A stretch of 64,000 bases of DNA from Sphingobacteriales bacterium UTBCD1 (GTDB lineage Bacteria; Bacteroidota; Bacteroidia; Chitinophagales; Chitinophagaceae), in the NCBI GenBank assembly GCA_002066995.1, contig MWTC01000056.1, positions 1-64,000 of the forward strand, given 5' to 3'. Below the pieces are notes generated by a model. The model was not told where the DNA came from, searched no databases, and was given only the letters and a program-made list of their open reading frames with translations. The translations under genes and the position numbers were made by a program. Positions 1 to 7,806 of this stretch are shown here, piece after piece. Position 1 is the first letter of the stretch; the number at the start of each line of letters is the position of its first letter.

Positions 1-82
1 CATCTGTAGCAAAAAAAATCATCTTTTTTAATGATACCCCTTCCCTAATGCTTCTCATATTTTTACCCTACAAATTTTTAGT

Positions 83-2167
83 ATGAAAAAATCTATTGTA
101 TTTGTTTGTTTACTGGTGTCATGCTTTTCAGGTATTGCCCAGCAAACCAATCCTACAAATAATAAAGAACTACAGGATAAAATAAACCAGGCGCAACAAC
201 AATTAAATAATCTGACACCGGAACAAAAGAAACTGATGCAGCAAATGGGCATGTCAACCAATATGCCTTCCAATCAACAAATGTATTCTGATGAACAGAT
301 TAGCCTGGCTGTGGGTGGTGATGCTGTTCCCAAAAAGAACCAGTCTTTGATCAATGCAATTCCGAAAATCCCACTGACTGCTACTACAGTGGATGCTTAT
401 ATCAAATCGCTTAATGCGTATGTAGAAAAATCTATCAGCGAAAATGCAAAAACATTCGGGCAACAGGTTTATGATATTTTAAAAGAAAATAAATACAGGC
501 CGGAAGAAATTGGAAACGTTGCACTGGGCTATTGGATTAATGGTGATTTAGAGCCTGCTGTTTTTTTGATGAGCAAAGCCTGTAGCAATAACAGCGCTGA
601 TGATGATATGCTTAGCAACTATGCAGCCATGCTGAGTATGGGTGGTGCGCCACATAAAGCCATTCCTGTATTGGAATACCTATTGAAAAAATATCCCGAC
701 AATACCACTATTCAAAACAACCTAGGGCAAGCCTGGTTTTATCTTGGTGAAATTGATAAAGCCAATGACCAGTTGGATAAAGTGGTAAAATCATTTGCTT
801 ATCATCCGCAGGCAAACTATACACAGTGTTTGATTCAGGAAAGCAAGGGCAACAAAACGGCAGCTATTGAAAAAATGAAAAACTCATTACACTATAGTTA
901 TTCCTTAGACAAAGTAAACAAACTGCGCAAGCTTGGGTATAACGTAAAAGCAAGCGATATGCGTATTCCATTTCGCCCAGATCCTGATCCGCTGGTTTTA
1001 AGAAAATTTATACGACCGGATGTGCCTACTTCGTACGAAGAAGAATTACGTTTAATTGGTGATTGGGACGCATTTCAAAAACAAGTGTATGATAAATCAA
1101 TGGAATTAGGAAAATCTCTAATCCCCTACCAACAGGCAAATGCACAACAAGCACAGAAAATTTATAACCAATACAAAGAGGCCAATAGCAATGTTTTCAA
1201 TATGAAAACAAGCGCTGCTGCGCCCGATAAACTGTACAGCAAAACAGCAGAAAAATACCTGGAAGCCATGAATAAAGATGGTGGCGCTGCCTATAGGCTC
1301 AGGAAAGCAAAAGCAGAAATTGATTTATTAAGAAAAGACTTTGCAGCAAACAATCAAACACAACGAAAAAAAATTGAAAGAGAAAATTCAATAAAGGCTA
1401 CTGCTGAATCGGAAGATGCCAAAAAGGGTGAAGACATTGGCTTTGATAATTGTGTGGTACAAAAAAAATACAGCGAATGGGTTTATACAAAATATAATAA
1501 ACCTTTGGAAGAGGCATACAAAAATTACCTGCATCAATTGTACTTGAAGATTACTGAAGAACTCTATTGGAAACAGTTTGTACAGGATGATGCCAGTTTT
1601 GAAGCGACAAAAATTGCAGCTCAAAAGGAATGGCTCAGCGCTCTTTATGATACGAGATATATTGCTACCAATATATATGGCGATTGCAAGGAGGAAGAAG
1701 TAAAAAGTTCAAGGTACAAACTGGCTGACTTTGATGAGATGCATTGTAAATATATTTCAGTACTTGATTTTGGTGTATATAAACAAATATTTGAATGCGG
1801 CAAAGCAACTGTAACATTTGATGCAGGGAAACTCAGCGGGAATTTCAATTTTAAGTATGATGATGCCGGCAATAATAAGTTGGTAAAAGGCACAATTGAA
1901 GCTACCATTATTAATAAAGAAATTTCAACCAGTAAGGGCCCGTTACAAGTTGGCGCTTCGGTAAAAGCAGGAATGGGCGTGGAGTTTACAGGCAATGGTA
2001 TAGAAGATGTATATGCAACAGGAGAAGCGAAGGTTACTGCCGGTTCAGATACTGTGAGTGACCCTGCTGGAATTGTGAGCGACCCAAGCGTAAGCATTAC
2101 TGCTTCCGGGCGCATGAGCCTCATTTCAGGAAATATGAGCGGCGGCATCAGTGGTTTTGGAAAATAA
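83..2167 (+). CDS. Secreted TPR-containing protein of unknown function
   Basis: The 694-residue product starts with a clear Sec signal peptide (basic MKKS, hydrophobic core, cleavage near GIAQQ). A Gln/Asn-rich segment follows at about residues 20-75. Helical repeats at about 130-270 look like degenerate TPRs. The central part (about 390-460) is rich in Lys and Glu and looks like coiled coil. The last 100 or so residues are Gly/Ser/Thr-rich with beta-type alternation. No catalytic motif is visible. The next gene begins 28 bases downstream on the same strand and is also secreted, so the two are probably co-transcribed. The function is unknown; periplasmic or surface location is inferred from the signal peptide. 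Confidence 0.8.
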   Translation: MKKSIVFVCLLVSCFSGIAQQTNPTNNKELQDKINQAQQQLNNLTPEQKKLMQQMGMSTNMPSNQQMYSDEQISLAVGGDAVPKKNQSLINAIPKIPLTATTVDAYIKSLNAYVEKSISENAKTFGQQVYDILKENKYRPEEIGNVALGYWINGDLEPAVFLMSKACSNNSADDDMLSNYAAMLSMGGAPHKAIPVLEYLLKKYPDNTTIQNNLGQAWFYLGEIDKANDQLDKVVKSFAYHPQANYTQCLIQESKGNKTAAIEKMKNSLHYSYSLDKVNKLRKLGYNVKASDMRIPFRPDPDPLVLRKFIRPDVPTSYEEELRLIGDWDAFQKQVYDKSMELGKSLIPYQQANAQQAQKIYNQYKEANSNVFNMKTSAAAPDKLYSKTAEKYLEAMNKDGGAAYRLRKAKAEIDLLRKDFAANNQTQRKKIERENSIKATAESEDAKKGEDIGFDNCVVQKKYSEWVYTKYNKPLEEAYKNYLHQLYLKITEELYWKQFVQDDASFEATKIAAQKEWLSALYDTRYIATNIYGDCKEEEVKSSRYKLADFDEMHCKYISVLDFGVYKQIFECGKATVTFDAGKLSGNFNFKYDDAGNNKLVKGTIEATIINKEISTSKGPLQVGASVKAGMGVEFTGNGIEDVYATGEAKVTAGSDTVSDPAGIVSDPSVSITASGRMSLISGNMSGGISGFGK

Positions 2168-2195
2168 ATTAAATAAACAAATTAAATTGAAGAAC

Positions 2196-3410
2196 ATGAA
2201 GTTTAAGTGGAAAATAAACGCTACGGCATTTTGCTTTTTAATATTTCTGCAAAATGTAAATGCACAGGACTGCAAAACCAGTGCAGACTTAGACGCCACT
2301 CCGGGAAAGTATCTCACAGCGGCACAATATCCCTGGCCTGCTGCAAGAGCAGAATATTTTAACAACATGAAAACTGCTGCTGACAAAGCAATGGCAAAAA
2401 AAACATTGGAGCAAATAGAAAAAACAGAACAGCAAAGCCATGCCGGCTTTAATCTCACCGGAGGCAATTGGGAAAACACTTTTTCTACCGCCGGCTATCA
2501 ATATTTGTCAAACACAAAGTTGGGTCAATACGCATTTGATGCTGCTTTGTATGAATTTTTTTGTGCAAATGGAAAGGCAAAAAGAAACAGTGAATACAGC
2601 ACTGTATTGCGTATCTATGTAAACCAGCTTCAACTTACAACATTAGATCGTTTTTTGTCAGGCCCTTTTGGAAGCAGTTTAGGTAGTTATGATTTCGGAT
2701 TGCAATATGCCGATTGGAAAAATCATAAACCGGTTGATGTAAATGCAAAACTGATTAACCTTTTTACTTATATCACCTGTAATAATTCTTCACTCTTAGA
2801 AGCCATCAACAGTGGTAATGGTTATTTCCAGGATGTTGCAGAAAAAGACATCAAGCCAAATAACCGGAGTAATTATATTTACCGGTATTGGTTTGTAAAG
2901 AAAAATGATTTACCCGTTCTCATCCCTGTCAGCCGTAAAGAATATTTACAAAGCTTGCTGGAATATTATGAAAGAGAAAAAATCTATTTTCCAAAACTTG
3001 TTGCCGAACTTACTGCTGACCGTAGCAATGATATAAAATATTATAGCAACTGGCAGGCCGATGTGGACAATAAAATTTCAATAGTAAATAAGACATTAAA
3101 AGAAAATACGGAAGAATGGCTGGCAAAGCAGGCAATAGTGAATCCGGCGGCAGATAATCAACAACGATATAGTGCCAAACTGCCGGAACAAACCAATTAC
3201 AATCGTTTCTGGAAGTTTTATGACAATGAAAATAAGAGCCAGCCACTGTATAAATACAATCCTGAATATTTTAAAGCAGATGCCGCATCACCGGCAAAGC
3301 CGCAGTTTATCACCATTGCATTCCGGTATGTAACGATGCCTTCATCGCTAAGGATGTTCAATAATTTTACAAAGCAATTTGATTTTGAGGCGGTGAAAAA
3401 ATTATTGTAA
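2196..3410 (+). CDS. Secreted protein of unknown function
   Basis: The frame is open from 2151, but the ATG at 2196 is the sensible start because it gives a normal signal peptide (KFKWKINATAFCFLIFLQ, cleavage after NAQ) and avoids overlap with the preceding gene. The mature protein has about 385 residues, is rich in Tyr, Asn and Lys, and has no motif I recognise. It follows the TPR protein at 83-2167 by 28 bases, so the pair probably forms one transcript with a shared envelope role. The downstream gene is convergent. Confidence 0.75.
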   Translation: MKFKWKINATAFCFLIFLQNVNAQDCKTSADLDATPGKYLTAAQYPWPAARAEYFNNMKTAADKAMAKKTLEQIEKTEQQSHAGFNLTGGNWENTFSTAGYQYLSNTKLGQYAFDAALYEFFCANGKAKRNSEYSTVLRIYVNQLQLTTLDRFLSGPFGSSLGSYDFGLQYADWKNHKPVDVNAKLINLFTYITCNNSSLLEAINSGNGYFQDVAEKDIKPNNRSNYIYRYWFVKKNDLPVLIPVSRKEYLQSLLEYYEREKIYFPKLVAELTADRSNDIKYYSNWQADVDNKISIVNKTLKENTEEWLAKQAIVNPAADNQQRYSAKLPEQTNYNRFWKFYDNENKSQPLYKYNPEYFKADAASPAKPQFITIAFRYVTMPSSLRMFNNFTKQFDFEAVKKLL

Positions 3411-3537
3411 TAGTGGTTGTCATATATTCTTATTTACCCCCACACATCTGACATCTGTCAAGTTGATATTGAAGAAAATTTACAGTTACCCTGCATTTTT
3501 TAAACATAGCTTTTGTGGCCCCAAATAAATAAGTGAA

Positions 3538-4488
3538 TCAGAAGATCATTTTTTTCCCCTGTACCGGAAAAATGATCTTTAGTTGCAGCAGATTATTTTT
3601 TTTCAATTCTTTTTTAATTACCGGTTCATTATTTCCCGAAGGTTTTATATGAGTGATCACAACCGGTAAACCTTTCAAAGCCACTTTGCCCGTATAGCTG
3701 CTTAATACTTCCATTTCCTTCATCAGCCATTTGGGAGTCAGGTGGCCAAAGAGTTTGGAATCCGGCTGACTGTCAGGAAAAGAAACCTCAATGAACAACG
3801 CTTTAAGTTTCGAATCTTTAATAATGGGAGAAACATATTTCCAGAGTTCTTCCAGTTTTGTTGACTTTTCAACCGGGTCAGCTCCGGTATCCCCGAGGTA
3901 AAGCAGGTACTCATCATTATACCTGACCAGGAAAGCGGTACTTTGATACGGGTTTACATGACTGAGCGGAAAAGCAGTGACATACATCTCCGTATTGTCT
4001 GCTGAAATTTCTTTTCCTTCACTTAATTCAACGTAATGATATTTATCTAAAGTTGGTTTTTCTCCCTTGTCAGCAAAGTTTGCCCAGGCCTCCCAGGTGA
4101 AATAGTGATCCTTCAAAATGTCTATTGTTTGCGGAAGCGCATAAATATTCTTGCTTGTATCATCCGGTGAATTGATTACCATTCCGGCCAGGTGATCCAG
4201 ATGCCCGTGTGAAATGAAATAGCCTTTTATGTTTTCTTTCAATACAGATAATACCGGCTTACGGAAGGCTCCACGTTCCATTGCCTTACGGATACCTGAA
4301 TACAAGGTGCCTGCATCCAGGCATATATACTTATCCGAACCTGCCGGAGCAACCATGTAAGAAGATAAATTGCTTTCATCAAGTCCTCCCTTTACTCCGA
4401 GCGGCACCACCTGGAAGGTTTTTTGCTGAGCAGGAAGATCAGTGATATAAAAAAGAAAAAACAGGATCAGAACATTCACTTTTTTCAT
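3538..4488 (-). CDS. Class-II 3',5'-cyclic-nucleotide phosphodiesterase, exported
   Basis: This is a metallo-beta-lactamase-fold protein of 316 residues with an N-terminal signal peptide (cleavage near LPAQQ). Residues 94-99 read HGHLDH, the metal-binding signature of class-II cyclic-nucleotide phosphodiesterases (PdeA/CpdP type). Further conserved positions are the THIKPS segment near the C terminus and the LYLGDTGAD segment in the middle. The family hydrolyses cAMP or cGMP to the 5'-monophosphate. The signal peptide would place this enzyme in the periplasm, as for Aliivibrio CpdP. Substrate choice cannot be told from sequence. It is transcribed in the same direction as the DUF218 gene upstream, 48 bases away. 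Confidence 0.85.
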   Translation of the reverse strand: MKKVNVLILFFLFYITDLPAQQKTFQVVPLGVKGGLDESNLSSYMVAPAGSDKYICLDAGTLYSGIRKAMERGAFRKPVLSVLKENIKGYFISHGHLDHLAGMVINSPDDTSKNIYALPQTIDILKDHYFTWEAWANFADKGEKPTLDKYHYVELSEGKEISADNTEMYVTAFPLSHVNPYQSTAFLVRYNDEYLLYLGDTGADPVEKSTKLEELWKYVSPIIKDSKLKALFIEVSFPDSQPDSKLFGHLTPKWLMKEMEVLSSYTGKVALKGLPVVITHIKPSGNNEPVIKKELKKNNLLQLKIIFPVQGKKMIF

Positions 4489-4536
4489 GCGGCTTGATTT
4501 TCTTAAAAAGAACAGAAATAAGGTATAAAAATATTT

Positions 4537-5190
4537 TTACCTATCCTCCCGAATCAAATGCTTATCAAATCCCGAACGAATCAAAACATGAAAAGCATCC
4601 ATGACTGCTTCCGGCACTTCCTGTGGGATCTGGAATCCTTTTGCGGGATATTCAATGATCCGCTGAAGGTCTCCCACCATGATGTTGATCACTCTTTCCA
4701 CCGGTATCTCCTGCGAAGGATAATCTTCAAAACTGATCTGCGGAGAAGTAACTGAAAAACCTTTTCCGGGCCATTGTTTTTTAAAGGTGGCAAACGTCCG
4801 CCGCTCCATATAAGGTTTTTGTACCAGAATGAAACTCTCCGGATCCATACCTTTCGAAGCAAGCAGGTCACGGGTAAAACGAATATTTTCCCCGGTATTG
4901 GTTGACCGGTTTTCTATCAGGATATTTTCTTCCGGTACACCAAGACTGACAGCTCTTTTTGCAAACAGGTCTGCTTCTTTTTCTTTCCAAAGCTCTTTGG
5001 TAAGATTGCCCAACCCGCCTGACATGATGACCAGGGGCGCCATATTCTGATGAAATAATTCAGCCGCCCTGTCTGCTACACGAAGATCATGGCTTCCCAA
5101 TGCCAGGATACATTCAGCTGGTTGGAGTGGCTGGTGCATCAGGTGATAATTCCATAAGATCTTTGCAGCCAAAAAAATTTCTTTTTCCAT
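4537..5190 (-). CDS. YdcF/DUF218-family protein
   Basis: The product has about 217 residues from the ATG at 5190; the frame extends to a TTG at 5208, which I consider less likely. The DUF218 core is clear: a strand-loop ILALGSHD near residue 30, the VIMSGG segment, the ILIENRSTNTGENIRF stretch typical of the family, and FILVQKPYMERR. DUF218 proteins (YdcF, SanA, ElyC) have a Rossmann-like fold, and some act in envelope or polysaccharide homeostasis. No transmembrane segment is present here, which makes it YdcF-like and cytoplasmic. It lies directly upstream of the cyclic-nucleotide phosphodiesterase. Confidence 0.8.
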   Translation of the reverse strand: MEKEIFLAAKILWNYHLMHQPLQPAECILALGSHDLRVADRAAELFHQNMAPLVIMSGGLGNLTKELWKEKEADLFAKRAVSLGVPEENILIENRSTNTGENIRFTRDLLASKGMDPESFILVQKPYMERRTFATFKKQWPGKGFSVTSPQISFEDYPSQEIPVERVINIMVGDLQRIIEYPAKGFQIPQEVPEAVMDAFHVLIRSGFDKHLIREDR

Positions 5191-5323
5191 CCGGATAAAG
5201 ATAGGCAATAGAATAAGATTTGCAGTTAGGCCTCTTACACAGAAAAATCAAATGTAGCCAGGGGTAAAATCAGGCTGATAAAAAATTACTGTATATTACA
5301 TATTTAAGAAAACACTTGTTGCC

Positions 5324-6073
5324 ATGGGAACATCGAGAAGAAATTTTGCCAAAAATATTCTTGCGGCCTCTGCCGCTTTTAGTTTACAGTCATTCGCTAA
5401 TGCAGGCGTGGAAAAGAAAAAGAATTCAAAAAAGAAAATTGTTTGTTTAGGAGGTCATCCCGATGATCCCGAATGCGGCTGCGGAGGTACGCTGGCAAAA
5501 CTGGTATCACAGGGACATGAAGTCACTGTCATCTATCTCACCCGTGGCGAAGCAGGTATTGAAGGTAAGTCGCATGATGAAGCTGCTGCTATCCGGACAA
5601 AAGAATCGGTTGCGGCCTGCAGGGTTTTAAATGCAAGGCCTGTATTTGCAGGACAAATAGATGGAGAAAGTGTAGTGAATAATGAATGGATAAATAAAGT
5701 CAAATCACTTATAACCGATGAGAAGCCTGATATTGTTTTTGCACACTGGCCTATTGATACCCATAAGGATCATCAATGTGCCAGCATACTGACCATACAG
5801 GCGTGGGTTCGCAGCGGGCGGAATTTTGCGTTATATTTTTTTGAGACCTGCTCAGGTTCCCAAACCACCGGGTTCAAACCAACAGATTACGTGGATATCA
5901 GTGCAACACAGGAACAGAAACGCAAAGCCGTTTTTTGCCATGAAAGCCAGAATCCTCCGGGCCTTTATGCTTCCTCAGGTTGTAATCATGCCACGATGGA
6001 AAAGTTCAGGGGCATTGAAATAAATGTGGCTGCAGCGGAAGCTTTTGTAAGAATAGGGAATGAATATATATAA
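5324..6073 (+). CDS. PIG-L (LmbE-like) deacetylase with Tat-type signal
   Basis: The 249-residue protein begins with a twin-arginine leader: SRRNFAK at residues 4-10, then a mildly hydrophobic stretch ending near FANA. The zinc-binding motif HPDD is at residues 45-48 in the context CLGGHPDDPECGCGGTLA, and a second metal-ligand region HWPIDTHKDHQ lies near 140. The family removes N-acetyl groups from GlcNAc-type substrates, such as mycothiol or bacillithiol precursors or GlcNAc-PI. The Tat leader suggests folded export, and tatC is present at 50347-51204. The substrate is unknown. Confidence 0.85.
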   Translation: MGTSRRNFAKNILAASAAFSLQSFANAGVEKKKNSKKKIVCLGGHPDDPECGCGGTLAKLVSQGHEVTVIYLTRGEAGIEGKSHDEAAAIRTKESVAACRVLNARPVFAGQIDGESVVNNEWINKVKSLITDEKPDIVFAHWPIDTHKDHQCASILTIQAWVRSGRNFALYFFETCSGSQTTGFKPTDYVDISATQEQKRKAVFCHESQNPPGLYASSGCNHATMEKFRGIEINVAAAEAFVRIGNEYI

Positions 6074-6240
6074 GTTTCTCCGCTGGTGCAAAAAGTGATT
6101 AACCGGGAAATCAGGTTCAGGTTGTTTTTTTATTAACAACAGGTGAAAGGGGTAAAACCCGGTTGATTAACCGGAATCAAATTTGAAATCAGGGAAGTTA
6201 TTGAATACGCAAAATATCCCGGATTCATTTTTTGAAAAAA

Positions 6241-7386
6241 TTACCTGATATACTTTTTCAGCGTCTCTGCGTATTTTAGTGAGTTGGTGGTATTGAGATT
6301 GGTAAGTGCTGCGATCATCTGTTGCAGATTCACCTGGTCATTTTTATAGTAATAGCAAAAGCCGGCATAATAGCGGGAGAGTTCATCTTTTGCATCCTTA
6401 TTCATCATCTGGCGAAATATTTCCAATGCATCATCATAGCGGTTCAGTTTATAATAAGCATAACCCAATTCCGTTTTTGCCTGGCCGTAATCCGGGTCAA
6501 GCGCCAGCGCTTTCTGCAAAGGATCTACTGCATCAGTATATTTTTCCTGGTCATTATAGCACCAGCCTAATTTGTAATATGCCGATTTATTGTTTCTCTG
6601 CAGTTGAACTCCTTTTTTAAAATAGACAATGGCTGAATCATAATTTTTCAAATTGTCGTAATAAACATCTGCAATGCCCAATATGGGGTGATAATCTGTT
6701 TCTCCGTCAAGCATCATTGAAGTGCGGTAACTGGCGATGGCTTCAGCATTCATTTTAAGTTCATAGTAAGCAAAACCCAGTTCGGAAAAAGCGGTTGGGT
6801 AGGTATTATCAATGGCCACACTGTTTTTCAACGATTCGACTGCTTCATTGTATCTTCCTGTTTCATTTTCGCACCATCCTTTATTGTAATAAAAGGTAGC
6901 GTCCTGGATATCTTCTGCCAGAGAGGTATATTTATTAAAATCCGCAAGCGCTTTTCCGTAATCTTTTTTCAGAAAATAACAATTGCCTCTTTCTTTGTAA
7001 GCAAGACTAAATTCACCGTCCAGTTGAATAGCATTGTTAAAACGGGCCAAAGCTTCATCATACTTTTTAATACCCTTATAAGCGTAGCCCATTTCGAAGT
7101 TTGTGCTGGCATTATCTTTTGTTCCGGCTGATTCTTCCTTTTTCAATGCATCCAGTGCATCATTGAATTGTTCCAGTTCGTTGTAACACCATCCCAGCTG
7201 GTGCCAGGCTTCACCATAAGAGGGCATTAGTGTAACCGCTTTTTTAAAAGCATCAGCCGCTTCTTTGTATTTGTGATTTGTCTTCAGCGTGGTTCCTTTA
7301 TCAAACCAATCTTTGGGAGTTGTTTGTGCCGTGCAATAAATAAAAGAAAGACAAACCAGGCATAGAGTGAACAGGTACTTTTTCAT
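6241..7386 (-). CDS. Secreted tetratricopeptide-repeat protein
   Basis: The 381-residue product has a signal peptide (MKKYLFTLCLVCLSFIYCTAQ). After it comes an almost uninterrupted array of TPR units, each with the W-x-x-G-x-x-x-x-x-L-x-x-Y/F-x-x-A pattern (for example AWHQLGWCYNELEQFNDALD and AYYKLGWCYNDQEKYTDAVD). About eight to nine repeats cover residues 25-370. TPR arrays bind partner proteins, and nothing catalytic is present. A periplasmic scaffold role is inferred from the leader. It is convergent with the PIG-L gene and divergent from the small membrane protein at 7520. Confidence 0.85.
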   Translation of the reverse strand: MKKYLFTLCLVCLSFIYCTAQTTPKDWFDKGTTLKTNHKYKEAADAFKKAVTLMPSYGEAWHQLGWCYNELEQFNDALDALKKEESAGTKDNASTNFEMGYAYKGIKKYDEALARFNNAIQLDGEFSLAYKERGNCYFLKKDYGKALADFNKYTSLAEDIQDATFYYNKGWCENETGRYNEAVESLKNSVAIDNTYPTAFSELGFAYYELKMNAEAIASYRTSMMLDGETDYHPILGIADVYYDNLKNYDSAIVYFKKGVQLQRNNKSAYYKLGWCYNDQEKYTDAVDPLQKALALDPDYGQAKTELGYAYYKLNRYDDALEIFRQMMNKDAKDELSRYYAGFCYYYKNDQVNLQQMIAALTNLNTTNSLKYAETLKKYIR

Positions 7387-7519
7387 AACCGGAGTTTTAT
7401 ATTTTAAAATTACTTAATCTGACTGAATCTGAAATACCGGGCAGCAGGTATCTGCCCGGAGCGATTTTTGTACCGGGCACATTAATAATTGTATTGTAAC
7501 TTCGCCCTAAATCAACGAA

Positions 7520-7741
7520 GTGGGAAAGGTACTTTTATTTCTAAGCTTTTTTTTGATTTTTATTATAGCCGCCCCGCAATTTGCAGGGGCGCAATGTTCT
7601 ATCTGTACTAAAACAGCCCAGCAGTTAGGTGAGAAACCCGCCCAGGGACTCAACGAAGGGATCCTTTACCTGTTATTTGTTCCTCTTGCTATCAGTGGAT
7701 ATATCGGTTATCGCTGGTGGAAAAGTAATAATCCGGTTTGA
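7520..7741 (+). CDS. Small membrane protein with CSICTK motif
   Basis: This is a 73-residue protein from a GTG start. It has a signal-like hydrophobic N terminus ending in FAGAQ, then a CSIC cysteine pair at about residues 26-29, a short polar linker, and one transmembrane helix (ILYLLFVPLAISGYIGYRWW) with a short basic tail. I recall proteins of this layout as conserved hypotheticals in related Bacteroidota, without a known role. The two cysteines could bind metal or form a disulfide in the periplasm. The next gene's start lies 65 bases downstream, and co-transcription is possible. Confidence 0.6.
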   Translation: MGKVLLFLSFFLIFIIAAPQFAGAQCSICTKTAQQLGEKPAQGLNEGILYLLFVPLAISGYIGYRWWKSNNPV

Positions 7742-7806
7742 TTTATATAAGCGGGAAATCATTATGTTTTTTATTTCATAACTTAAGCGCTTCAAAACAA
7801 GTGCTT

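Noticed and set aside
1..82. Possible end of an upstream gene or a terminator at the left edge
   Set aside because: A TAG occurs at 7-9 in one frame and A/T runs are present, but there is too little sequence to support a gene or hairpin.
1645..2148. 167-codon minus-strand frame
   Set aside because: It lies wholly within the 694-residue gene, in antisense, with protein-unlike composition; a shadow frame.
6074..6240. Repeated TTAACCGG segments with a small stem between convergent genes
   Set aside because: The CCGGTT/AACCGG stem near 6159-6174 is short and lacks a T-run; too weak for a terminator call.
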